This document shows, in pieces, positions 1 through 5,723 of a DNA stretch of 5,948 nt. Under the pieces are notes generated by a model, which worked only from the letters and a program-made list of their open reading frames with translations, was not told the DNA's origin and searched no databases. Each line of letters opens with the position of its first letter. The first letter of the stretch is position 1. The translations under genes were made by a program, and so were the position numbers. This stretch comes from CAKTOF01 sp964523945 (GTDB lineage: Bacteria > Bacillota > Clostridia > Oscillospirales > Oscillospiraceae), in the NCBI GenBank assembly GCA_964523945.1, contig CAZGBU010000119.1:1-5948 (forward strand). The letters run 5' to 3'.

Positions 1-1139
1 AGCGCCACGACACCAAGATACAGCGCGCCAAACAGCGTGATCTTCATAATGATTTTCTGGATGAATGCAGCCGTCGGCCTGCCGGGGCGGAAGCCCGGGA
101 TCAAGCCGCCGTTCTTCTTGAGGTTATTTGCAATCTCAACCGGGTTGTACTGCACCACCGCATAGAAGTAGCTGAATGCAATGATCAGCAGGAAGTAAAC
201 GACTGCATAGACGACGCCGGTCGTATCCGTGATGTTCAGCACGAATCTGCCAAAACTGGACGTCCAACCGCTCGTGTCGATGAACGCCAGTACCGTGGCC
301 GGCAGCGACGCAATCGACTGCGCAAAGATGATCGGCATAACGCCGGACATATTGACCTTGATCGGCAGATGCGTACTCTGTCCGCCGTACATTTTCCGAC
401 CAACAACACGCTTGGCATACTGCACCGGGATGCGGCGCTCGGAGTTCGTCACAAAGACGATCAGGATCACAAGCAGCAGCACGCCAATCAGCAGGCCAAT
501 GGCCGCATACCACGCCAGATCGCCGCTCGCGAGGTTGGTGATCAGCGAGCTGACCATTGACGGGACACGCGAAATGATCGACGCAAACAGAATAATGGAA
601 ATGCCGTTGCCGATGCCAAACTCCGTGATCTGTTCGCCAAGCCACATCAGGAACGCCGAACCTGCGGTGAATGTCAGGATGATCACGATATAATAGATCG
701 TGCCGGATTCGGAGAGCAGGTTGTAGTTGCGCAGCATCACCGTGTAGGCAAAGCCCATCAGCAGGCCCAGCGCAACCGTGACATAGCGGGTGATGCTGGC
801 AATTTTCTTCTTGCCCTCTTCCCCACCGTCCTTCTGCATCCGCTCGAGCGCAGGAATTGCGATGCACAGAAGCTGCATGATGATCGAGGAGTTGATATAC
901 GGCTGAATGGAGAGCGCAAAGACGGTCGCCTGTGAAAAAGCGTTGCCGCTCATGGCGTTGTACAGCCCCAGGACGGTATCGGACAGCGCGTTCTGGAAAT
1001 AGAGGCTCAGCGCCTCAACGTCGACAAACGGAACCGGGACCGCATTGCCCAGGCGGTAGATCAGCAGGACAAAGAGTGTAAACAGCAGTTTCTTGCGAAG
1101 CTCAGGAATTTTCCAGGCATTTCGAAGCGTGTCAAGCAC
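1..1139 (-). CDS. secY: Protein translocase subunit SecY, C-terminus cut by the window edge
   Basis: SecY is the central membrane pore of the Sec translocon. It works with SecE, SecG and SecA to export proteins and insert membrane proteins. I translated 379 codons with no internal stop. The N-terminus reads LDTLRNAWKIPELRKK, a typical SecY start, followed by the first membrane segment (about residues 18-35). PYINSSIIMQLL (80-91) matches the conserved second-helix region. Cytoplasmic loop C4 carries RRIPVQYAKRVVGRK (235-249) and YGGQSTHLP (251-259). Loop C5 carries PGFRPGRPT (348-356). The frame is still open in the ninth membrane segment at base 1, so about 50-60 residues (last helix and tail) are missing compared with the usual 430-440. 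I chose the GTG at 1139 because it abuts the rplO stop, has an SD 5 nt upstream, and gives the expected N-terminus. It is in the same frame as rplO. Confidence 0.97.
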   Translation of the reverse strand, partial: MLDTLRNAWKIPELRKKLLFTLFVLLIYRLGNAVPVPFVDVEALSLYFQNALSDTVLGLYNAMSGNAFSQATVFALSIQPYINSSIIMQLLCIAIPALERMQKDGGEEGKKKIASITRYVTVALGLLMGFAYTVMLRNYNLLSESGTIYYIVIILTFTAGSAFLMWLGEQITEFGIGNGISIILFASIISRVPSMVSSLITNLASGDLAWYAAIGLLIGVLLLVILIVFVTNSERRIPVQYAKRVVGRKMYGGQSTHLPIKVNMSGVMPIIFAQSIASLPATVLAFIDTSGWTSSFGRFVLNITDTTGVVYAVVYFLLIIAFSYFYAVVQYNPVEIANNLKKNGGLIPGFRPGRPTAAFIQKIIMKITLFGALYLGVVA

Positions 1140-1580
1140 TCAGACCACCTCGTACTTTCCACCTGCCGCTACGATCTTCTCCTTTGCGGACTCAGAAAAG
1201 GCTGCCGCCTTGACCGTGACTTTCTTGGTAACCGAACCATTCCCAAGCACCTTAATGCCATACGGGCACTTGGAAACAACGCCCTGCGCCAGCAGCGCCT
1301 CAGCGTCGATGACAGCACCGTCTTCAAACGCATTGAGCGCCGAGACATTGATCGCCGTCAGCGGCTTGGCGAAAATGTTGTTGAAGCCGCGCTTCGGAAC
1401 ACGGCGCACCAGAGGCATCTGGCCGCCCTCGAAGCCGACGCGCACCTTGCCGCCGGAGCGGGCTTTCTGGCCCTTATGCCCGCGGCCCGCGGTCTTGCCG
1501 TTGCCAGTGCCGCAGCCGCGGCCCTTGCGCTTGCCGACCTGCGTGGAACCGGCGGCAGGAGAGAGTTCAGAAAGATTCAT
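1140..1580 (-). CDS. rplO: Large-subunit ribosomal protein L15
   Basis: L15 (uL15) binds 23S rRNA and acts late in large-subunit assembly. The 146-residue product has the expected length. Its N-terminus is the characteristic basic, glycine-rich rRNA-binding extension, with GRGCGTGNGKTAGRGHKGQK at about 21-40, followed by GFEGGQMPLVRRVPKRGF. The C-terminal domain contains IKVLGNGSVTKK and AAAFSESAKEKI, matching the L15 family signature region. The ATG at 1580 lies 9 nt after an AAGGAGG that overlaps the rpmD stop codon. The gap to rpmD is 14 nt. The stop TGA is followed with no gap by the GTG of secY in the same frame. Confidence 0.98.
   Translation of the reverse strand: MNLSELSPAAGSTQVGKRKGRGCGTGNGKTAGRGHKGQKARSGGKVRVGFEGGQMPLVRRVPKRGFNNIFAKPLTAINVSALNAFEDGAVIDAEALLAQGVVSKCPYGIKVLGNGSVTKKVTVKAAAFSESAKEKIVAAGGKYEVV
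1145..1151 (-). promoter_or_regulatory. Shine-Dalgarno of secY, inside the rplO 3' end
   Basis: The coding strand reads GAGGTGG, then 5 nt that include the rplO TGA, then the GTG start of secY. The site lies wholly within the last codons of rplO (Glu-Val-Val). SecY ribosomes therefore load on translated rplO sequence, which favours translational coupling. It supports GTG at 1139 as the start, since no ATG lies in frame near the expected N-terminus. Confidence 0.75.
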
Positions 1581-1594
1581 CCTCTTGTACCTCC

Positions 1595-1774
1595 TTATTC
1601 CTCAGTGACCTTGAGCAGATAGCCGATCTGGGCGATCTTGCCGCGGGTCTGTGCGTTATCGGGCTGGATGGTCTCCTGGCCGATCTTGCGAAGTCCAAGA
1701 GAATTCGCCGTTGCGATATGCTTTTCAAGCCGACCGTTCAGGCTCTTGACCAGCGTAATCTTCAGATTTGCCAT
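1595..1774 (-). CDS. rpmD: Large-subunit ribosomal protein L30
   Basis: L30 (uL30) is a small 23S rRNA-binding protein of the large subunit. The product is 59 residues, a normal length. It starts MANLKITLVKSLNGRLEKH, with the first beta strand followed by the basic LVKS segment, and continues SLGLRKIGQETIQPDN (25-40), GKIAQIGYLLKV (45-56) and the end TEE. GLRKIGQ is a typical L30 feature. The start ATG follows GGAGG with a 10 nt spacer, and that SD is fused to the rpsE stop (TAAGGAGG). It is the shortest gene in the window and sits between rpsE and rplO exactly as expected in the spc operon. Confidence 0.97.
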   Translation of the reverse strand: MANLKITLVKSLNGRLEKHIATANSLGLRKIGQETIQPDNAQTRGKIAQIGYLLKVTEE

Positions 1775-1789
1775 TGTGTCGAGCCCTCC

Positions 1790-2305
<516 letters not shown>

Positions 2306-2323
2306 AACGATTTCCTCCTCCCC

Positions 2324-2683
2324 TTAAAACTCGAGTCCGCCCTCGCGGGCGCCCTCAGCAAGCTCGGCCACGCGGCCGTGGTAGACATAACCGCCGCGAT
2401 CAAACACAACAGCAGTGATGCCCTTGGCCTTCGCGCGCGCAGCAATCATCTTGCCGACCTCGCGGGCAGCCTCTTTGTTGCCGCCGTAGCCATTGAACTC
2501 CTTGTCGAGCGTCGACGCGGACACGAGCGTCACACCGGCGACATCGTCGATGATCTGGGCATAGATGTTCGCATTGCTGCGATAGACGTTCAGGCGCGGT
2601 CTGCCGGATGTGCCGGAGATCTTGCCGCGGACGCGGACGTGGCGCTTGAGACGCTTTGCATTGGTATCAACTTTCTTAATCAT
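2324..2683 (-). CDS. rplR: Large-subunit ribosomal protein L18
   Basis: L18 (uL18) binds 5S rRNA together with L5 and L25 family proteins and helps dock it into the central protuberance of the 50S subunit. The 119-residue product matches family length. The basic N-terminus (KKVDTNAKRLKRHVRVRGKI) contacts 5S rRNA. SGRPRLNVYRSNANIYAQII (26-45) is the family hallmark. The C-terminal half has GITAVVFDRGGYVYHGRV and ends LAEGAREGGLEF, a highly conserved L18 ending. The SD AAGGAGGT is fused to the rplF stop codon, and the gap is 15 nt. Its partner 5S-binding protein L5 is encoded upstream in the same transcript. Confidence 0.98.
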   Translation of the reverse strand: MIKKVDTNAKRLKRHVRVRGKISGTSGRPRLNVYRSNANIYAQIIDDVAGVTLVSASTLDKEFNGYGGNKEAAREVGKMIAARAKAKGITAVVFDRGGYVYHGRVAELAEGAREGGLEF

Positions 2684-2698
2684 TTACGGCACACCTCC

Positions 2699-3238
2699 TT
2701 ACTTACCTGTCTTGCCTTCTTTGCGGATGATGACCTCATCTGCATACTTAATGCCCTTGCCCTTATACGGCTCAGGCGGGCGCTTGCCACGGACTTCCGC
2801 CGCGAACTGCCCGACGAGCTGCTTGTCGATGCCGGAGATAACGACCTTGTTCTGATCCGGGACATCAATCGTGATGCCGGGGATCTCGTCGACCGTCACC
2901 GTGTGCGAATAGCCCAGGTTCATGACAAGCTGTGTGCCCGTCTTCTGTGCACGATAGCCGACGCCGTTGATCTCAAGCTCCTTCTTGATGCCCTCGGTCA
3001 CACCGACAACCATGTTATGCAGCAGCGTACGGGTCAGGCCGTGCAGGCTACGGTTTTCTTTCTCATCGTTCGGGCGGGTGACCGTCAGCTCACCGCCGTC
3101 GACGCTGATCTTCATATTGTGGTGGAATTTCTGTTCCAGCGTACCCTTTGGGCCCTTCACCGTGACAACATTGCCGTCAGCGATCGTCACCTCGACGCCA
3201 GCCGGTACGGTGATGGGCATTCTTCCGATTCTAGACAT
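2699..3238 (-). CDS. rplF: Large-subunit ribosomal protein L6
   Basis: L6 (uL6) is located near the factor-binding region of the 50S subunit, close to the sarcin-ricin loop. The 179-residue product has the usual length and the two repeated L6 domains. It begins MSRIGRMPITVPAGVEV and VTVKGPKGTLEQ. The second half contains GVGYRAQKTG, LVMNLGYSH and the C-terminal signature PEPYKGKGI (155-163) with the ending EGKTGK. The start ATG at 3238 follows AAAGGAGGAG with a good spacer, giving the canonical N-terminus without extension. The gap to rpsH is 15 nt. Confidence 0.98.
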   Translation of the reverse strand: MSRIGRMPITVPAGVEVTIADGNVVTVKGPKGTLEQKFHHNMKISVDGGELTVTRPNDEKENRSLHGLTRTLLHNMVVGVTEGIKKELEINGVGYRAQKTGTQLVMNLGYSHTVTVDEIPGITIDVPDQNKVVISGIDKQLVGQFAAEVRGKRPPEPYKGKGIKYADEVIIRKEGKTGK

Positions 3239-3253
3239 CGCAATGCTCCTCCT

Positions 3254-3652
3254 TTACCAGACAAACGCGAGGACTTCGCCGCCGACATGCGCTTCACGCG
3301 CTTTTTTGTCAGTCATGACGCCCTTGGACGTGGAAATAATCGCGATACCGAGGCCGCGCAGAACCTGCGGCAGTTCCTCGGCGCCGGCGTAAACGCGAAG
3401 GCCGGGCTTGGAAACGCGGCGAAGGCCGGTGATAACCTTCTCCTTGCTGGGCAGATACTTCAGCGTGATGCGGATAATGCCCTGCGTATCGCCCTCAACG
3501 AGCTCATAGGACTTGATATAGCCCTCCTCCAGAAGAATCTGCGCAATGGCCTTCTTCAGCTTGGACGCGGGAACATCAACAGTCGCATGCTTGGCGGAGT
3601 TCGCGTTGCGGATGCGGGTGAGCATATCCGCAATGGGATCGGTGATCTGCAT
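3254..3652 (-). CDS. rpsH: Small-subunit ribosomal protein S8
   Basis: S8 (uS8) is a primary 16S rRNA-binding protein of the central domain (helix 21). In E. coli it is the translational repressor of the spc operon. The 132-residue protein begins MQITDPIADMLTRIRNAN, an almost invariant S8 start. It continues PASKLKKAIAQILLEEGYI, GLRRVSKPGLRVY and ELPQVLRGLGIAIISTSKGV, followed by MTDKKAR. These match the S8 C-terminal signature, and the protein ends EVLAFVW as expected. The SD AAGGAGGT lies 10 nt before the ATG. This is the only gene in the window preceded by a long leader (123 nt) with inverted repeats, which makes it the most plausible point of local control. That regulatory role is inference. 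Confidence 0.98.
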   Translation of the reverse strand: MQITDPIADMLTRIRNANSAKHATVDVPASKLKKAIAQILLEEGYIKSYELVEGDTQGIIRITLKYLPSKEKVITGLRRVSKPGLRVYAGAEELPQVLRGLGIAIISTSKGVMTDKKAREAHVGGEVLAFVW

Positions 3653-3679
3653 GGATAAATTGACCTCCTTGTAAAGGTT

Positions 3680-3693
3680 ACGGGCAAGCCCGT
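3680..3693 (-). repeat. Inverted repeat 2 (hairpin, CTTG loop) upstream of rpsH
   Basis: The coding strand reads ACGGG-CTTG-CCCGT, a perfect 5 bp stem closed by G-C around CUUG, a known stable tetraloop type. It ends 9 nt before the SD of rpsH (3663-3670). No T tract follows, so termination is unlikely. Confidence 0.65.
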
Positions 3694-3715
3694 TGCAGCG
3701 GCGGAGTATCAGCCG

Positions 3716-3742
3716 AATGCGGGCGGCGCATGCCGCCCCATC
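3716..3742 (-). repeat. Inverted repeat 1 (hairpin) in the rpsN-rpsH gap
   Basis: The core GGGCGGC-4 nt-GCCGCCC is a perfect 7 bp stem at 3721-3738 with loop ATGC on the coding strand. Skipping one bulged base at 3720, four more pairs (including one G-U) extend it to 3716-3742. It lacks a following T run, so it does not look like an intrinsic terminator. It could be an mRNA structure or a REP-like palindromic repeat. Confidence 0.75.
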
Positions 3743-3775
3743 TTCGACAGACTTCCGGCGCCAATTGACAAATTC

Positions 3776-3961
3776 TTACCAGCTGGCTTTCTTCACGCCA
3801 GGAATCTGGCCCTTGTAGGCCAGCTCGCGGAAGCAAATACGGCACACACCATAGTCGCGCAGATACGCATGCGGGCGGCCGCAGATTTTGCAGCGGTTAT
3901 AGCGGCGGGTCGAGAACTTCGCCGGTTTCTGCTGCTTCAGGATAATTGCCTTTTTCGCCAT
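3776..3961 (-). CDS. rpsN: Small-subunit ribosomal protein S14, zinc-binding short form (type Z)
   Basis: S14 (uS14) binds the 3' major domain of 16S rRNA in the 30S head and is needed late in assembly. The product is 61 residues, the length of the short zinc-binding form. Longer zinc-free forms are about 89-101 residues. Four cysteines form the zinc site: C24 and C27 in CKICGRPHAY, and C40 and C43 in CRICFRELAY. The ending QIPGVKKASW is typical. The ATG follows TTGGAGGATT, and the gap to rplE is 15 nt. Because the protein needs zinc, some relatives carry a second zinc-free copy elsewhere under Zur control; none is in this window. It is followed by the only long gap of the operon segment. Confidence 0.98.
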   Translation of the reverse strand: MAKKAIILKQQKPAKFSTRRYNRCKICGRPHAYLRDYGVCRICFRELAYKGQIPGVKKASW

Positions 3962-3976
3962 CTTCTAATCCTCCAA

Positions 3977-4519
3977 TCAAGCGTAGAAAGGAGCGCCGAG
4001 TTGGGTCAGCAGCTCTTTGGCTTCTTCGTCGGTTGCCGCCGTGGTGCAGATGCAGATATCCATACCGCGGATGACGTCGACTTTATCGTACTCGATCTCG
4101 GGGAAGATCAGCTGCTCTTTCAGGCCGAACGCGTAGTTGCCGCGGCCGTCAAACGAATTCGGATTGATGCCACGGAAGTCGCGGACACGCGGCAGCGCCA
4201 CATTGAACAGGCGGTCGAGGAATTCCCACATCTTCGCGCCGCGCAGTGTGACTTTCGCGCCGACGGTCTGGCCCTCGCGCACCTTAAAGTTCGCAACAGA
4301 CTTGCGGGCAATCGTCGGGACCGCTTTCTGGCCGGTGATGATGCCCAGGTCACGGACAATCGACTCAACGATCTTCGCGTTGTCCTTGGCCTCACCGCAG
4401 CCGCAGTTGACAATGATTTTATCCAGCTTCGGGATCTGCATGACGCTCTTATAGGAGAACTTCTGCATCAGAGCGGGGGCGATCTCTTGCTCATATTTCA
4501 CTTTCAGTCTCGGTGCCAT
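3977..4519 (-). CDS. rplE: Large-subunit ribosomal protein L5
   Basis: L5 (uL5) binds 5S rRNA and forms part of the central protuberance. It contacts the P-site tRNA and the intersubunit bridge to S13. The 180-residue product is full length. LGIITGQKAVPTIARKS (58-74) matches the L5 signature, followed by ANFKVREG, VGAKVTLRG, LPRVRDFRG and FPEIEYDKV. The end EEAKELLTQLGAPF is canonical. An oddity is that two strand segments usually rich in Val/Met carry CxC: VNCGCGEA (C39, C41) and DICICTTA (C156, C158). The SD AAGGAGGGG is fused to the rplX stop, and the gap is 18 nt. Confidence 0.98.
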   Translation of the reverse strand: MAPRLKVKYEQEIAPALMQKFSYKSVMQIPKLDKIIVNCGCGEAKDNAKIVESIVRDLGIITGQKAVPTIARKSVANFKVREGQTVGAKVTLRGAKMWEFLDRLFNVALPRVRDFRGINPNSFDGRGNYAFGLKEQLIFPEIEYDKVDVIRGMDICICTTAATDEEAKELLTQLGAPFYA

Positions 4520-4537
4520 AGTTCTTCGCTCCCCTCC

Positions 4538-4846
4538 TTAAAACTGCTCGCCGCACTTTTTGCATACGCGGCTCTTCTTGCCGTCGACCTGAACGGCGTG
4601 GCCGACGCGGGTCGGCTTGCCGCACTTCGGGCAGACGAGCTGGACCTTGCTGACATAGATGGGGGTCTCCTTGCGGATAATGCCGCCCTCTTCCCCCTGC
4701 CGGCGCGGCTTGACGTGGTGGGCACACATATTGACGCCCTCGACGATCAGCTTGCCCTCTGCCGGCATGGCGGTCAGCACCTTACCCTTCTTGCCTCTGT
4801 CCTTGCCCGACAGAACGCAGACGGTATCGTTCTTCTTAATATTCAT
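4538..4846 (-). CDS. rplX: Large-subunit ribosomal protein L24
   Basis: L24 (uL24) is an early 50S assembly initiator that binds domain I of 23S rRNA near the polypeptide exit. The product is 102 residues. A KOW domain occupies about residues 5-35 (NDTVCVLSGKDRGKKGKVL). The middle has VNMCAHHVKPRRQGEEGGI. The C-terminus has two CxxC pairs, CPKCGKPTR (C72, C75) and VCKKCGEQF (C95, C98), a likely zinc ribbon common in many bacterial L24 proteins. The frame could open earlier at a TTG (4864), adding six residues. I prefer the ATG at 4846: AGGAGGG lies 8 nt upstream, and MNIKKND is the usual L24 start. The TTG would have no SD. The gap to rplN is 14 nt. Confidence 0.97.
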   Translation of the reverse strand: MNIKKNDTVCVLSGKDRGKKGKVLTAMPAEGKLIVEGVNMCAHHVKPRRQGEEGGIIRKETPIYVSKVQLVCPKCGKPTRVGHAVQVDGKKSRVCKKCGEQF

Positions 4847-4854
4847 TCCAGGTA

Positions 4855-4861
4855 CCCTCCT
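4855..4861 (-). promoter_or_regulatory. Shine-Dalgarno that fixes the rplX start
   Basis: The coding strand reads AGGAGGG beginning at the last base of the rplN TGA, with 8 nt to the ATG at 4846. It lies downstream of the alternative TTG at 4864, so only the ATG can use it. This decides the start of L24. Confidence 0.85.
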
Positions 4862-5229
4862 CAAACCACTTCGGGCGCCAGGGAAACGATCTTCATATAG
4901 TCATGATCGCGCAGCTCTCTGGCCACAGGCCCAAAAATACGGGTGCCTCTCGGGTTCTTATCTTCCTTGATCAGGACGGCCGCATTGTCGTCGAACCGGA
5001 CGTAGGAACCGTCGGTGCGGCGAACGCCCTTGGTCGTACGGACGATCACGGCCTTGACGACCTCGCCCTTTTTCACCGTGCCGCCGGGAGCCGCCTTGCG
5101 GACAGACGCGACGATCACATCGCCGATATTGCCGTATTTGCGGCGGGAGCCGCCCAGGACGCGGATGCATTTAATTTCCTTGGCGCCGGTATTGTCGGCA
5201 ACCTTGAGATAGCTTTCTTCCTGAATCAT
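4861..5229 (-). CDS. rplN: Large-subunit ribosomal protein L14
   Basis: L14 (uL14) binds 23S rRNA at the subunit interface, forming bridge B8 with 16S rRNA, and is the docking site of the silencing factor RsfS. The 122-residue product has the exact usual bacterial length. It starts MIQEESYLKVADNTGAKEIK and has CIRVLGGSRRKYGNIGDVIV. KAVIVRTTKGVRR followed by DGSYVRFDDNAAVLI matches the L14 signature. The ending GPVARELRDHDYMKIVSLAPEVV is canonical. TAAGGAGG joins the rpsQ stop to the SD, and the gap is 15 nt. Confidence 0.99.
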   Translation of the reverse strand: MIQEESYLKVADNTGAKEIKCIRVLGGSRRKYGNIGDVIVASVRKAAPGGTVKKGEVVKAVIVRTTKGVRRTDGSYVRFDDNAAVLIKEDKNPRGTRIFGPVARELRDHDYMKIVSLAPEVV

Positions 5230-5244
5230 CGATTGCCAACCTCC

Positions 5245-5505
5245 TTACTCAGCTTTCTTCAGGACCTCGACGAGTCTCCATCTCTTGTCCTTTGAGAGCG
5301 GACGACACTCCATGACACGCACGGTGTCGCCGATCCCGCAGACGTTGTTCTCGTCGTGCGCCTTCAGCTTATAGGTTCTTTTGATCGTCTTCTTGTACAG
5401 CTTGTGCTGCACGCTGTCTTCGATCGCAACCACGATGGTCTTGTCCATCTTATTCGAGACGACCTGACCAACCCTGGTTTTGCGGAAAGCTCTTTCAACA
5501 CTCAC
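5245..5505 (-). CDS. rpsQ: Small-subunit ribosomal protein S17
   Basis: S17 (uS17) is a primary 16S rRNA-binding protein of the 5' domain, with an OB fold. The 86-residue product has the normal length. FRKTRVGQVVSNKMDKTIVV (7-26) is the conserved N-terminal part. It continues KRTYKLKAHDENN, and GDTVRVMECRPLSKDKRWRL matches the S17 signature. The start codon is GTG at 5505, supported by GAGGAGGT 8 nt upstream and by the N-terminus aligning with family members. No ATG in frame lies near. The SD overlaps the rpmC stop (TGAGGAGG), and the gap is 14 nt. Confidence 0.98.
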   Translation of the reverse strand: MSVERAFRKTRVGQVVSNKMDKTIVVAIEDSVQHKLYKKTIKRTYKLKAHDENNVCGIGDTVRVMECRPLSKDKRWRLVEVLKKAE

Positions 5506-5519
5506 TTGCGCTTACCTCC

Positions 5520-5723
5520 TCAGGCCTCAGGCCGATTTTCCTTTTCCCGTAAGATTGTTTTGACTCGGGCGATGTCCTTCTTCACCGTCTGGATCCGAAC
5601 CGGATTATCCAGCTGGTTCGTCGCGTGCTGCATGCGGAGCATGAACAGATCTTTTTTCAGATCCAGCAGCTTCGCCTCCAGCTCGGCGGTGGTCATTTTA
5701 CGGATTTCTGCTGCCTTCATCAT
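5520..5723 (-). CDS. rpmC: Large-subunit ribosomal protein L29
   Basis: L29 (uL29) is a small helical hairpin protein near the polypeptide exit of the 50S subunit, where it forms part of the docking area for trigger factor and SRP together with L23. The 67-residue product is of usual length. EIRKMTTAELEAKLLDLKKD forms the first helix, LFMLRMQHATNQLDNPVRI follows, and KKDIARVKTILRE is the L29 signature region. Two ATG codons stand in tandem (5723 and 5720). The first overlaps the rplP stop as ATGA, so translation is probably coupled. The upstream SD is weak (GGTGG within the rplP end), which fits coupling. Confidence 0.97.
   Translation of the reverse strand: MMKAAEIRKMTTAELEAKLLDLKKDLFMLRMQHATNQLDNPVRIQTVKKDIARVKTILREKENRPEA

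Larger units (their letters stand above)
3653..3775 (-). promoter_or_regulatory. Structured intergenic region between rpsN and rpsH
   Basis: This is the only intergenic gap of note: 123 nt, against 0-18 nt or an overlap at every other junction. Read on the coding strand it contains a strong G+C inverted repeat, a second shorter inverted repeat with a CTTG loop, and then the SD of rpsH. A short CCTT just upstream (3674-3677) can pair with the first half of the SD AAGGAGGT. No open frame of interest, U-tract terminator or convincing -10/-35 pair is visible. It may be a translational operator or mRNA-processing element for rpsH and the downstream genes, or just a repeat insertion. The sequence does not decide between these. 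Confidence 0.5.

Noticed and set aside
136..867. Minus-strand open frame of 243 codons inside secY
   Set aside because: It is a frame-shifted shadow of the secY coding sequence. The true frame gives an unbroken SecY protein from 1139 to the window edge.
1093..1608. Plus-strand open frame of 171 codons antisense to rplO
   Set aside because: It lies opposite L15, and its product is low-complexity, rich in Pro, Ser and Ala, with no family resemblance.
3680..3742. Intrinsic terminator between rpsN and rpsH
   Set aside because: Neither hairpin is followed by a T run on the coding strand, and the essential downstream genes continue in the same operon.
3765..3793. Plus-strand TTGACA at 3765-3770 as a -35 box of an antisense promoter
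   Set aside because: At 17 nt spacing the -10 position reads TTTCTT, far from TATAAT, and nothing credible lies downstream on the plus strand.
4511..4560. E. coli-type S8 operator at the rplX/rplE junction
   Set aside because: The gap is only 18 nt, and I can find just a weak 4 bp pairing (AGTT/AACT) around the SD, with none of the longer bulged helix expected of an S8 site.
4847..4864. Upstream TTG start for rplX giving six more residues
   Set aside because: The TTG overlaps the rplN stop and has no SD. The strong AGGAGGG sits downstream of it, at proper distance from the ATG at 4846.
3869..4900. Plus-strand open frame of 343 codons antisense to rpsN, rplE and rplX
   Set aside because: It is in exact antisense register with three certain genes that share one frame. 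It stays open because TTA, CTA and TCA codons are rare in them. The translation shows no recognisable domain, and no plausible start context is seen.
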